Assembly (NCBI RefSeq): GCF_016097555.1
Contig: NC_054701.1
Location: forward strand, 917,049-981,048
From: Gigantopelta aegis
Lineage: Eukaryota; Mollusca; Gastropoda; Neomphalida; Peltospiridae
DNA length: 64,000 nt
Direction of reading: 5' to 3'
The notes beneath the pieces were generated by a model, which ran no database searches, was not told where the DNA came from, and saw only the letters and a program-made list of their open reading frames with translations. Both the position numbers and the translations under genes were made by a program. Below are positions 45,645 through 57,900 of the stretch, in pieces. The first letter of the stretch is position 1. The number at the start of each line of letters is the position of its first letter.

Positions 45645-48600
45645 AATAAAATAAAGTAAGGTTGTTGTGTTTTAAAGTATCGTACCTCTAAAATAAAGTA
45701 ACGTTGTTGTGTAGTAAAGTATCGTACCTCTAAAATAAAGTAAGGTTGTTGTGTAGTAAAGTATCGTACCTCTAAAATAAAGTAAGGGTGTTGTGTAGTA
45801 AAGTATCGTACCTCTAAAATAAAGTAACGTCGTTGTGTAGTAAAGTATCGTACCTCTAAAATAAAGTAATGTTGTTGTGTAGTAAAGTATCGTACCTCTA
45901 AAATAAAGTCAGGGTGTTGTGTAGTAAAGTATCGTATCTCTAAAATAAAGTAACGTCGTTGTGTAGTAAAGTATCGTATCTCTAAAATAAAGTAAGGCTG
46001 TTGTGTAGTAAAGTATCGTACCTCTAAAATAAAGTAACGTTGTTGTGTAGTAAAGTATCGTACCTCTAAAATAAAGTAAGGTTGTTGTGTAGTAAAGTAT
46101 CGTACCTCTAAAATAAAGTAACGTTGTTGTGTAGTAAAGTATCGTACCTCTAAAATAAAGTAAGGCTGTTGTGTAGTAAAGTATCGTACTTCTAAAATAA
46201 AGTAAGGTTATTGTGTAGTAAAGTATCGTACCTCTAAAATAAAGTAAGGTTGTTGTGTAGTAAAGTATCGTACCTCTAAAATAAAGTAACGTTGTTGTGT
46301 AGTAAAGTATCGTACCTCTAAAATAAAGTAAGGCTGTTGTGTAGTAAAGTATCGTACCTCTAAAATAAAGTAACGTTGTTGTGTAGTAAAGTATCGTACC
46401 TCTAAAATAAAGTAACGTTGTTGTGTAGTAAAGTATCGTACCTCTAAAATAAAGTAAGGGTGTTGTGTAGTAAAGTATCGTACCTCTAAAATAAAGTAAC
46501 GTTGTTGTGTAGTAAAGTATCGTACCTCTAAAATAAAGTAAGGGTGTTGTGTAGTAAAGTATCGTACCTCTAAAATAAAGTAAGGCTGTTGTGTAGTAAA
46601 GTATCGTACCTCTAAAATAAAGTAACGTTGTTGTGTAGTAAAGTATCGTACCTCTAAAATAAAGTAAGGCTGTTGTGTAGTAAAGTATCGTACCTCTAAA
46701 ATAAAGTAACGTTGTTGTGTAGTAAAGTATCGTACCTCTAAAATAAAGTAAGGTTGTTGTGTAGTAAAGTATCGTACCTCTAAAATAAAGTAACGTTGTT
46801 GTGTAGTAAAGTATCGTACCTCTAAAATAAAGTAACGTTGTTGTGTAGTAAAGTATCGTACCTCTAAAATAAAGTAAGGTTGTTGTGTAGTAAAGTATCG
46901 TACCTCTAAAATAAAGTAAGGTTGTTGTGTAGTAAAGTATCGTACCTCTAAAATAAAGTAACGTCGTTGTGTAGTAAAGTATCGTACCTCTAAAATAAAG
47001 TAACGTTGTTGTGTAGTAAAGTATCGTACCTCTAAAATAAAGTAAGGGTGTTGTGTAGTAAAGTATCGTATCTCTAAAATAAAGTAACGTCGTTGTGTAG
47101 TAAAGTATCGTATCTCTAAAATAAAGTAAGGCTGTTGTGTAGTAAAGTATCGTACCTCTAAAATAAAGTAACGTTGTTGTGTAGTAAAGTATCGTACCTC
47201 TAAAATAAAGTAAGGCTGTTGTGTAGTAAAGTATCGTACCTCTAAAATAAAGTAAGGTTGTTGTGTAGTAAAGTATCGTACCTCTAAAATAAAGTAAGGT
47301 TGTTGTGTAGTAAAGTATCGTACCTCTAAAATAAAGTAAGGTTGTTGTGTAGTAAAGTATCGTACCTCTAAAATAAAGTAACGTTGTTGTGTAGTAAAGT
47401 ATCGTACCTCTAAAATAAAGTAAGGTTGTTGTGTAGTAAAGTATCGTACCTCTAAAATAAAGTAACGTTGTTGTGTAGTAAAGTATCGTACCTCTAAAAT
47501 AAAGTAACGTTGTTGTGTAGTAAAGTATCGTACCTCTAAAATAAAGTAAGGGTGTTGTGTAGTAAAGTATCGTACCTCTAAAATAAAGTAACGTTGTTGT
47601 GTAGTAAAGTATCGTACCTCTAAAATAAAGTAAGGTTGTTGTGTAGTAAAGTATCGTACCTCTAAAATAAAGTAACGTTGTTGTGTAGTAAAGTATCGTA
47701 CCTCTAAAATAAAGTAACGTTAGTAAAGTATCGTTGTAAAGTAAAGTATCGTACCTCTAAAATAAAGTAGGGTGTTGTGTAGTAAAGTATCGTACCTCTA
47801 AAATAAAGTAACGTTGTTGTGTAGTAAAGTATCGTACCTCTAAAATAAAGTAAGGGTGTTGTGTAGTAAAGTATCGTACCTCTAAAATAAAGTAACGTTG
47901 TTGTGTAGTAAAGTATCGTACCTCTAAAATAAAGTAAGGTTGTTGTGTAGTAAAGTATCGTACCTCTAAAATAAAGTAAGGTTGTTGTGTAGTAAAGTAT
48001 CGTATCTCTAAAATAAAGTAACGTTGTTGTGTAGTAAAGTATCGTACCTCTAAAATAAAGTAACGTTGTTGTGTAGTAAAGTATCGTACCTCTAAAAGTA
48101 AAGTAAAGTAAGGCTGTTGTGTAGTAAAGTATCGTACCTCTAAAATAAAGTAACGTTGTTGTGTAGTAAAGTATCGTACCTCTAAAATAAAGTAAGGTTG
48201 TTGTGTAGTAAAGTATCGTACCTCTAAAATAAAGTAACGTTGTTGTGTAGTAAAGTATCGTACCTCTAAAATAAAGTAACGTTGTTGTGTAGTAAAGTAT
48301 CGTACCTCTAAAATAAAGTAACGTTGTTGTGTAGTAAAGTATCGTACCTCTAAAATAAAGTAACGTTGTTGTGTAGTAAAGTATCGTACCTCTAAAATAA
48401 AGTAACGTTGTTGTGTAGTAAAGTATAGTACCTCTAAAATAAAGTAACGTCGTTGTGTAGTAAAGTATCGTATCTCTAAAATAAAGTAAGGGTGTTGTGT
48501 AGTAAAGTATCGTACCTCTAAAATAAAGTAACGTTGTTGTGTAGTAAAGTATCGTACCTCTAAAATAAAGTAACGTCGTTGTGTAGTAAAGTATCGTATC

Positions 48601-49795
48601 TCTAAAATAAAGTAAGGGTGTTGTGTAGTAAAGTATCGTACCTCTAAAATAAAGTAACGTTGTTGTGTAGTAAAGTATAGTACCTCTAAAATAAAGTAAG
48701 GGTGTTGTGTAGTAAAGTATCGTACCTCTAAAATAAAGTAACGTTGTTGTGTAGTAAAGTATCGTACCTCTAAAATAAAGTAAGGGTGTTGTGTAGTAAA
48801 GTATAGTACCTCTAAAATAAAGTAACGTCGTTGTGTAGTAAAGTATCGTATCTCTAAAATAAAGTAAGGGTGTTGTGTAGTAAAGTATCGTACCTCTAAA
48901 ATAAAGTAACGTTGTTGTGTAGTAAAGTATAGTACCTCTAAAATAAAGTAAGGGTGTTGTGTAGTAAAGTATCGTACCTCTAAAATAAAGTAACGTTGTT
49001 GTGTAGTAAAGTATCGTACCTCTAAAATAAAGTAAGGCTGTTGTGTAGTAAAGTATCGTACCTCTAAAATAAAGTAACGTTGTTGTGTAGTAAAGTATCG
49101 TACCTCTAAAATAAAGTAACGTTGTTGTGTAGTAAAGTATCGTACCTCTAAAATAAAGTAAGGCTGTTGTGTAGTAAAGTATCGTACCTCTAAAATAAAG
49201 TAAGGTTGTTGTGTAGTAAAGTATAGTACCTCTAAAATAAAGTCAGGGTGTTGTGTAGTAAAGTATCGTACCTCTAAAATAAAGTAACGTTGTTGTGTAG
49301 TAAAGTATCGTACCTCTAAAATAAAGTAACGTTGTTGTGTAGTAAAGTATCGTACCTCTAAAATAAAGTAACGTTGTTGTGTAGTAAAGTATCGTACCTC
49401 TAAAATAAAGTAACGTTGTTGTGTAGTAAAGTATCGTACCTCTAAAATAAAGTAACGTTGTTGTGTAGTAAAGTATCGTACCTCTAAATAGTAAGTAACG
49501 TTGTTGTGTAGTAAAGTATCGTACCTCTAAAATAAAGTAAGGGTAAGTTGTGTGTAGTAAAGTATCGTACCTCTAAAATAAAGTAACGTTGTTGTGTAGT
49601 AAAGTATCGTACCTCTAAAATAAAGTAACGTTGTTGTGTAGTAAAGTATCGTACCTCTAAAATAAAGTAACGTTGTTGTGTAGTAAAGTATCGTACCTCT
49701 AAAATAAAGTAACGTTTTGTTGTGTAGTAAAGTATCGTACCTCTAAAGGAGGTTTACATCTAGTAAAGTAACGTTGTTGTTGTAGTAAAGTATCG
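45645..49795. repeat. 42-bp tandem array, about 98 copies
   Basis: The unit is GTTGTTGTGTAGTAAAGTAT then CGTACCTCTAAAATAAAGTAAC. Variants alternate at AACGTT / AAGGTT / AAGGCT / AAGGGT and ACCTC / ATCTC. On the minus strand each unit reads TTTATTTTAGAG|GTACGATAC, which looks like an acceptor-plus-donor but is not joined to any exon I recognise. The last units (49490-49795) are rearranged. Confidence 0.95.
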
Positions 49796-49796
49796 T

Positions 49797-52700
49797 ACTA
49801 GTCACAGTTGACACTAAATACAAGGAGGTTTACATCTAGTCAAGTCAGTAAGAGTTTGTGATGTTTTCTAAATAGTCACAGTTGACACTAAATACAAGGA
49901 GGTTTACATCTAGTCAAGTCAGTAAGAGTTTGTGATGTTTTCTAAATAGTCATCAGTTGACACTAAATACAAGGAGGTTTACATCTAGTCAAGTCAGTCA
50001 GTAGAGTTTGTGATGTTTTCTAAATAGTCACAGTTGACACTAAATACAAGGAGGTTTACATCTAGTCAAGTCAGTAAGAGTTTGTGATGTTTCTAAATAG
50101 TCACAGTTGACACTAAATACAAGGAGGTTTACATCTAGTCAAGTCAGTAAGAGTTTGTGATGTTTTCTAAATAAATAGACACTAAATACAAGGAGGTTGA
50201 CACTAAAGTCAAAGAGTTTGTGATGTTTTCTAAATAGTCATTGACTAAATACAAGGAGGTTTACATCTAGTCAAGTCAGTAAGAGTTTGTGATGTTTTCT
50301 AAATAGTCATGTTTTCTAAATAGTTGACACTAAATACAAGGAGGTTTACATCTAGTCAAGTCAGTAAGAGTTTGTGATGTTTTCTAAATAGTCACAGTTG
50401 ACACTAAATACAAGGAGGTTTACATCTAGTCAAGTCAGTAAGAGTTTGTGATGTTTTCTAAATAGTCACAGTTGACACTAAATACAAGGAGGTTTACATC
50501 TAGTCAAGTCAGTAAGAGTTTGTGATGTTTTCTAAATAGTCACAGTTGACACTAAATACAAGGAGGTTTACATCTAGTCAAGTCAGTAAGAGTTTGTGAT
50601 GTTTTCTAAATAGTCACAGTTGACACTAAATACAAGGAGGTTTACATCTAGTCAAGTCAGTAAGAGTTTGTGATGTTTTCTAAATAGTCACAGTTGACAC
50701 TAAATACAAGGAGGTTTACATCTAGTCAAGTCAGTAAGAGTTTGTGATGTTTTCTAACTAGTCACAGTTGACACTAAATACAAGGAGGTTTACATCTCAT
50801 CAAGTCAGTAAGAGTTTCTGATGTTTTCTAGATAGTCAGTTGACACTAAATACAAAGAGGTTTACATCTAGTCAAGTCAGTAAGAGTTTGTGATGTTTTC
50901 TAAATAGTCACAGTTGACACTAAATACAAGGAGGTTTACATCTCATCAAGTCAGTAAGAGTTTCTGATGTTTTCTAAATAGTCAGAGTTTGTGACACTAA
51001 ATACAAGGAGGTTTACATCTAGTCAAGTCAGTAAGAGTTTGTGATGTTTTCTAAATAGTCATAGTTGACACTAAATACAAGGAGGTTTACATCTAGTCAA
51101 GTCAGTAAGAGTTTGTGATGTTTTCTAAATAGTCATAGTTGACACTAAATACAAGGAGGTTTACATCTAGTCAAGTCAGTAAGAGTTTGTGATGTTTTCT
51201 AAATAGTCATAGTTGACACTAAATACAAGGAGGTTTACATCTAGTCAAGTCAGTAAGAGTTTGTGATGTTTTCTAAATAGTCATAGTTGACACTAAATAC
51301 AAGGAGGTTTACATCTCATCAAGTCAGTAGAGTTTGTGATGTTTTCTAAATAGTCAGTTGACACTAAATACAAGGAGACACACATCTAGTCAAGTCAGTA
51401 AGTGTTTGTGATATTTTCTAAATAGTCAGTTGACACTAAATACAAAGAGGTTTACATCTAGTCAAGTCAGTAAGAGTTTGTGATGATTTCTAAATAGTCA
51501 CAGTTGACACTAAATACAAGGAGGTTTACAAGTCAAGTCAGTAAGAGTTTGTGATGTTTTCTAAATAGTCACAGTTGACACTAAATACAAGGAGGTTTAC
51601 ATCTAGTCAAGTCAGTAAGAGTTTGTGATGTTTTCTAAATAGTCACAGTTGACACTAAATACAAGGAGGTTTACATCTAGTCAAGTCAGTAAGAGTTTGT
51701 GATGTTTTCTAAATAGTCACAGTTGACACTAAATACAAGGAGGTTTACATCTAGTCAAGTCAGTAAGAGTTTGTGATGTTTTCTAAATAGTCACAGTTGA
51801 CACTAAATACAAGGAGGTTTACATCTAGTCAAGTCAGTAAGAGTTTGTGATGTTTTCTAAATAGTCAGTTGACACTAAATACAAAGAGGTTTACATCTAG
51901 TCAAGTCAGTAAGAGTTTGTGATGTTTTCTAAATAGTCACAGTTGACACTAAATACAAGGAGGTTTACATCTAGTCAAGTCAGTAAGAGTTTGTGATGTT
52001 TTCTAAATAGTCACAGTTGACACTAAATACAAGGAGGTTTACATCTAGTCAAGTCAGTAAGAGTTTGTGATGTTTTCTAAATAGTCAGTTGACACTAAAT
52101 ACAAAGAGGTTTACATCTAGTCAAGTCAGTAAGAGTTTGTGATGTTTTCTAAATAGTCACAGTTGACACTAAATACAAGGAGGTTTACATCTAGTCAAGT
52201 CAGTAAGAGTTTGTGATGTTTTCTAAATAGTCAGTTGACACTAAATACAAAGAGGTTTACATCTAGTCAAGTCAGTAAGAGTTTGTGATGTTTTCTAAAT
52301 AGTCACAGTTGACACTAAATACAAGGAGGTTTACATCTAGTCAAGTCAGTAAGAGTTTGTGATGTTTTCTAAATAGTCACAGTTGACACTAAATACAAGG
52401 AGGTTTACATCTAGTCAAGTCAGTAAGAGTTTGTGATGTTTTCTAAATAGTCACAGTTGACACTAAATACAAGGAGGTTTACATCTAGTCAAGTCAGTAA
52501 GAGTTTGTGATGTTTTTTTCTAAATAGTCACAGTTGACACTAAATACAAGGAGGTTTACATCTAGTCAAGTCAGTAAGAGTTTGTGATGTTTTCTAAATA
52601 GTCACAGTTGACACTAAATACAAGGAGGTTTACATCTAGTCAAGTCAGTAAGAGTTTGTGATGTTTTCTAAATAGTCACAGTTGACACTAAATACAAGGA

Positions 52701-53705
52701 GGTTTACATCTAGTCAAGTCAGTAAGAGTTTGTGATGTTTTCTAAATAGTCACAGTTGACACTAAATACAAGGAGGTTTACATCTAGTCAAGTCAGTAAG
52801 AGTTTGTGATGTTTTCTAAATAGTCACAGTTGACACTAAATACAAGGAGGTTTACATCTAGTCAAGTCAGTAAGAGTTTGTGATGTTTTCTAAATAGTCA
52901 CAGTTGACACTAAATACAAGGAGGTTTACATCTAGTCAAGTCAGTAAGAGTTTGTGATGTTTTCTAAATAGTCATAGTTGACACTAAATACAAGGAGGTT
53001 TACATCTAGTCAAGTCAGTAAGAGTTTGTGATGTTTTCTAAATAGTCATAGTTGACACTAAATACAAGGAGGTTTACATCTAGTCAAGTCAGTAAGAGTT
53101 TGTGATGTTTTCTAAATAGTCACAGTTGACACTAAATACAAGGAGGTTTACATCTCATCAAGTCAGTAAGAGTTTGTGATGTTTTCTAAATAGTCAGTTG
53201 ANNNNNNNNNNNNNNNNNNNNNNNNNNNNNNNNNNNNNNNNNNNNNNNNNNNNNNNNNNNNNNNNNNNNNNNNNNNNNNNNNNNNNNNNNNNNNNNNNNN
53301 NNNNNNNNNNNNNNNNNNNNNNNNNNNNNNNNNNNNNNNNNNNNNNNNNNNNNNNNNNNNNNNNNNNNNNNNNNNNNNNNNNNNNNNNNNNNNNNNNNNN
53401 NCTAAATAGTCACATTTGACACTAAATACATGATGGTTTACATCTAGTCAAGTCAGTAAGAGTTTGTGATGTTTTCTAAATAGTCACAGTTGACACTAAA
53501 TACATGGAGGTTTACATCTAGTCAAGTCAGTAAGAGTTTGTGATGTTTTCTAAATAGTCACAGTTGACACTAAATACATGGAGGTTTACATCTAGTCAAG
53601 TCAGTAAGAGTTTGTGATGTTTTCTAGATAGTCAGTTGACACTAAATACAAGGAGGTTTACATCTAGTCAAGTCAGTAAGAGTTTGTGATGTTTTCTAAA
53701 TAGTT
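49797..53705. repeat. 74-bp tandem array, about 52 copies, with an assembly gap
   Basis: The unit is AGTCACAGTTGACACTAAAT, ACAAGGAGGTTTACATCTAG, TCAAGTCAGTAAGAGTTTGT and GATGTTTTCTAAAT. Subtypes differ at CACAG / CAG / CATAG and AAGGAGG / AAAGAGG / ATGGAGG. It ends about 20 bases from the exon-B donor. Confidence 0.95.
53202..53401. other. Assembly gap, 200 N
   Basis: Exactly 200 N inside the 74-bp array. The true array length is unknown. The subtype changes from ACAAGGAGG to ACATGGAGG across the gap. Confidence 0.99.
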
Positions 53706-53723
53706 AGGCACTGTTGTACTTAC

Positions 53724-54017
53724 TGCACTTTTCTGTGATGAGTACGAAGAATCACGTTTTTTAAACGGCCAGGCACTGTTGTTGACATCTGCGTCTTCAA
53801 GAAATCCAAATATGTCATCATTGTCAACTCCATCCATGTTTGCCTCATGACTATTAATGAGATCGGGCGTCCCACTCAGTAAGTCATCTGCGAGTATATC
53901 GGGTACCTGCTGACCAGAAGAGGATTTCCGTTTGTCTGCTCCATCACCAAACAGCATGTCGTCACAGAACGGGTCATCGGTCATCCCTTTATCAACGACC
54001 GTCCACGAGGAGTCAAT
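53724..54017 (-). CDS. Exon B of the W-motif protein gene
   Basis: The donor is AGTGCA|GTAAGTAC; the acceptor GTGGTGAAG has a poor pyrimidine tract and is the least certain boundary of the gene. 294 nt, phase 0 in and out. It encodes IDSSWTVVDKGMTDDPFCDD, MLFGDGADKRKSSSGQQVPD, ILADDLLSGTPDLINSHEAN, MDGVDNDDIFGFLEDADVNN and SAWPFKKRDSSYSSQKSA. Acidic-hydrophobic motifs DDPF, DDMLFGD, DDLL and DDIFGFLED are spaced through it, as in proteins that bind adaptors or capping complexes. The partner is unknown. Confidence 0.82.
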
Positions 54018-54745
54018 CTTCACCACAAATATTATAAACTCAACATTGAAAAACACACAAGTCACATAAATTTATCAATAAAAAACTAAATTATGACAAT
54101 TTCCATTAGGCATTATTCTCTATAGAATTTCCACAATGATTGGCAGTCAAGGGATGGGATAGGTTGGAGTGGGGTGTGGATGGGGGTGGGGTGGGACTGG
54201 GTATTAGGATTGGGATTGTTAAATGGTTTATTTAACAACACACTCAACATATTTTATTTACGATGGGCTACTCTTTTCGATTCAGGTCAGGTTAGGTCAG
54301 AATTTAATGTGCACATTCAGAACAAGCTGTTGTAGTATGGGATGGGGATGGTGATGAGGATGGGGATGGGATGGGGATAGGGATGGGATGGGGATAGGGA
54401 TGGGATGAGATGGTGAAATGAAACTGCAGCATGAAATGAAAATTATATTGGCTATCTGGTTACCCTGCATTACCAGTCACTTGTTTCACTGATTACCACT
54501 GTAACACTAGCACATACACTGGCTGTTTTTAGAAGGAACCAGGACTGACCCAGACAGACGCTAAATGTCAATTTATACACATTACCTATTTGGTATAGAG
54601 GGCGAGTATAATTGATAGAGATATCACTTTTCTTAGTCTTTCAATTTCTACACATTGGCTAACACGGTACAACATATCCAAAAAGCCTTCATGTATGTAT
54701 GTGATCCTATTATTTTAATAAAAAATATATCTGTATTTCACAAAC
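54018..54745. other. Short intron with SINE tail fragment and GGGATG repeats
   Basis: A SINE-tail fragment lies at about 54225-54292 (GGTTTATTTAACAACACACTC to GATGGGCTACTCTTTTCG). A GGGATG/GGGGAT simple repeat lies at about 54330-54415, with another G-rich patch at 54150-54215. No donor-site repeats are seen in this intron. Confidence 0.6.
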
Positions 54746-54991
54746 CTCTTGTTCCAGTTTGTCCCAAGACTGAATCTTGCTTGGTTTGTCTGCAGGCACT
54801 TGTTCCGTTATTTCACCTCCAAGTAGATTGTCTGTGGGAACTGTTTCTAAGAACTGATTGTCTGTAGGGTATTTTCCCAGGGAACGATTGTCTGAAGGTG
54901 CCGTTTCCGGGGACAGATTGCTGGGGTCAGACTCTCCAATATCAATCAGGAGGTCAGGGTGACCAGACGATCTTTCATTCACAGGTACAAG
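54746..54991 (-). CDS. Exon A, most upstream exon recognised of the W-motif protein gene
   Basis: The acceptor is TGGTGTACTTTCAG and the donor CAAGAG|GTTTGTGAAA; 246 nt, phase 0 in and out, 82 residues. It encodes LVPVNERSSGHPDLLIDIGE, SDPSNLSPETAPSDNRSLGK, YPTDNQFLETVPTDNLLGGE and ITEQVPADKPSKIQSWDKLE plus QE. An internal repeat is visible (APSDNRSL, YPTDNQFL, VPTDNLLG, VPADKPSK), spaced by about 10 residues. LLIDIGESDP resembles a clathrin-box or adaptor-type acidic motif (inference). The preceding exons are further right or missing. Confidence 0.8.
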
Positions 54992-54994
54992 CTG

Positions 54995-57900
54995 AAAGTA
55001 CACCAGTTAATATACTGTCACAAAGTACACCAGTTAATACAGTGTCACAAAGTACACCAGTTAAAACACTGTCACAAAGTACACCAGTTAATAGTGTCAC
55101 AAAGTACACCAGTTAACAGTGTCACAAAGTACACCAGCAAATACAGTCACAAAGTACACCAGTTATTACATTGTCACAAAGTACACCAGTTAATACGATG
55201 TCACAGTGTACACCAGTTCATACACCATCACAAAGTGCACCAGTCAATATACTGTCACAAAGTACACCAGTTAATACACTGTCACAAAGTACAACAGTTA
55301 ATACACTGTCACAAAGTACAACAGTTAATATACTGTCACAAAGTACACCAGTTAATACACCCACAAAGTACACTAGTCAATACACTGTCACAAAGTACAC
55401 CAGTTAATATGCTGTCACAATGCACACCAGTTAATACACTGTCACAAAGTACACCAGTTAATACACTGTCACAATGTACACCAGTTAATACACTGTCACA
55501 ATGTGTACCAGTTAATACACTGTCACAATGTACACCAATTAATACACTCACAAAGTACACCACTTAATACACTGCCTCAAAGTACACCAGTTAACACACT
55601 GTCACAATGTACACCAGTTAATACACTGTCACAATGTACACCAATTAATACACGGTCACAATGTACACCAGTCGATATATTGTCACAATGTAAACTAGTG
55701 AATACTGTCACAAAGTACACCACTTAATAGTCACATAGTACATTGTTAGTTAATACACTGTCACAAAGTACACCAGTTAATACTGTCACAAAATACATTG
55801 TCAGTTAATACAGTCACAAAGTACTCCAGTCAATACACTGTCACAAAATACACCAGTTAAAATACTGTCACAAAGTACACCAATTAATACACTGTCACAA
55901 TGTGCACCAGTTAATACACTCACAAAGTACACCAGTTAATATACCGTCACAAAGTACACCAGTTAATACACCATCACAAAGTACACCAGTCAATATTCTG
56001 TCACAAAGTACACCAGTTAATACACTGTCACAAAGTACACCAGTTAATAGTCACAAAGTACACCAGTTAATAGTCATAAAATACACCAGTTAATACACTG
56101 TCACAACGTACACCAGTTAGTAAACTGTTACAAAGTACCAGTTAATACTGTCATAAAATACACCAGTTAATACACTGTCACAATGTACACCAGTTAATAC
56201 ACTGTCACAATGTGCACCAGTTAATACACTCACAAAGTACACCAGTTAATATACTGTCACAAAGTACACCAGTTAATACAATGTCACAAAGTACACCAGT
56301 TAATACACTGCCACAAAGTACACCAGTTAATACACTCACAAAGTACACCAATTAATACTGTCACAAAGTACACCAGTTAATACACTGTCACAAAGTACAC
56401 CAGTTAATATACTGTCACAAAGTACACCAGTTAATACACCCACAAAGTACACTAGTTAATACACTGTCATAAAGTACACCAGTTAATATGCTGTCACAGT
56501 GTACACCAGTTAATACAGTCACAAGGTACACCAGTCATCACACTGTCACAATGTACACCAGTTAATACACCCACAAAGTACACTAGTTAATACACTGTCA
56601 TAAAGTATACCAGTTAATACACTGTCACAATGTGCACCAGTTAATACACTCACAAAGTACACCAGTTAATATACTGCCACAAAGTACACCAGTTAATACA
56701 CTGTCACAAAGTACACCAGTTAATACACTGCCACAAAGTACACCAGTTAATACACTCACAAAGTACACCAATTAATACTGTCACAAAGTACACCAGTTAA
56801 TACACTGTCACAAAGTACACCAGTTAATATACTGTCACAAAGTACACCAGTTAATACACCCACAAAGTACACTAGTTAATACACTGTCATAAAGTACACC
56901 AGTTAATATGCTGTCACAGTGTACACCAGTTAATACACTGTCACAAGGTACACCAGTCATCACACTGTCACAATGTACACCAGTTAATACACCCACAAAG
57001 TACACTAGTTAATACACTGTCATAAAGTATACCAGTTAATATGCTGTCACAATGTACACCAGTTAATAAACTGTCACAATGTGTACCAGTTAATACACTG
57101 TCACAATGTGCACCAGTTAATATATTGTCACAATGTACACCAGTTAATAGTCACAATGTACACCAGTTAATACACTCACAAAGTACACCACTTAATACAT
57201 TGCCTCAAAGTACACCAGTTAACACTGTCACAATGTACACCAGTTAATACACTGTCACAATGTACACCAATTAATACACTGTCACGATGTACACCAGTCG
57301 ATATATTGTCACAATGTACACCAGTGAATACTATCACAAAGTACCACCAGTTAATAGTCACATAGTACATTGTTAGTTAATACACTGTCACAAAGTACAC
57401 CAGTTAATAGTTACAAAATACACCAGTTAATACACTGTCACAAATACACCTGTTGATATACTGTCACAAAGTACACCAGTTAATATACTGTCACAAAGTA
57501 CACCAGTTAATAAATCCTCACAAAGTACATCACTTAATACACTGTCACAAAGTATACCAGTTAATACATTGTCACAATGTACACCAGTTGATACTGTCAC
57601 AATGTACACCAGTTAATACACTCACAAAGTACACCACTTAATACACTGTCATAAAGTATACCAGTTAATATGCTGTCACAATGTACACCAGTTAATACAC
57701 TGTCACACTGTATACCAGTTAATAAACTGTCACAATGTGTACCAGTTAATACACTGTCACAATGTGCACCAGTTAATACATTGTCACAATGTACACCAGT
57801 TAATACAGTCACAATGTACACCAGTTAATACAGTCACAATGTACACCAGTTAATACACTGTCACAATGTACACCAGTTAATACACTGTCACAATGTACAC

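Larger units (their letters stand above)
16622..54991 (-). other. Partial minus-strand gene with 9 (possibly 10) exons: acidic, W-motif-rich protein
   Basis: Exons lie at 54991-54746, 54017-53724, 43596-43449, 34652-34480, 29973-28812, 25329-25042, 20430-20255, 19442-19346 and 17684-17618, with a possible last exon at 16637-16622. Every junction has AG/GT boundaries and compatible phases, strong internal support because the exons were found independently. The assembled part gives about 880 residues with no enzyme domain, signal peptide or membrane segment visible. It combines acidic DDxF motifs (N-terminal part), a KPSQQ repeat and at least eight spaced tryptophan motifs. The first exon is missing. 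Similarity to actin-capping regulators such as CRACD/KIAA1671 is a guess from the PAWxxxxxxK pattern. Almost all introns consist of tandem arrays. Confidence 0.75.
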
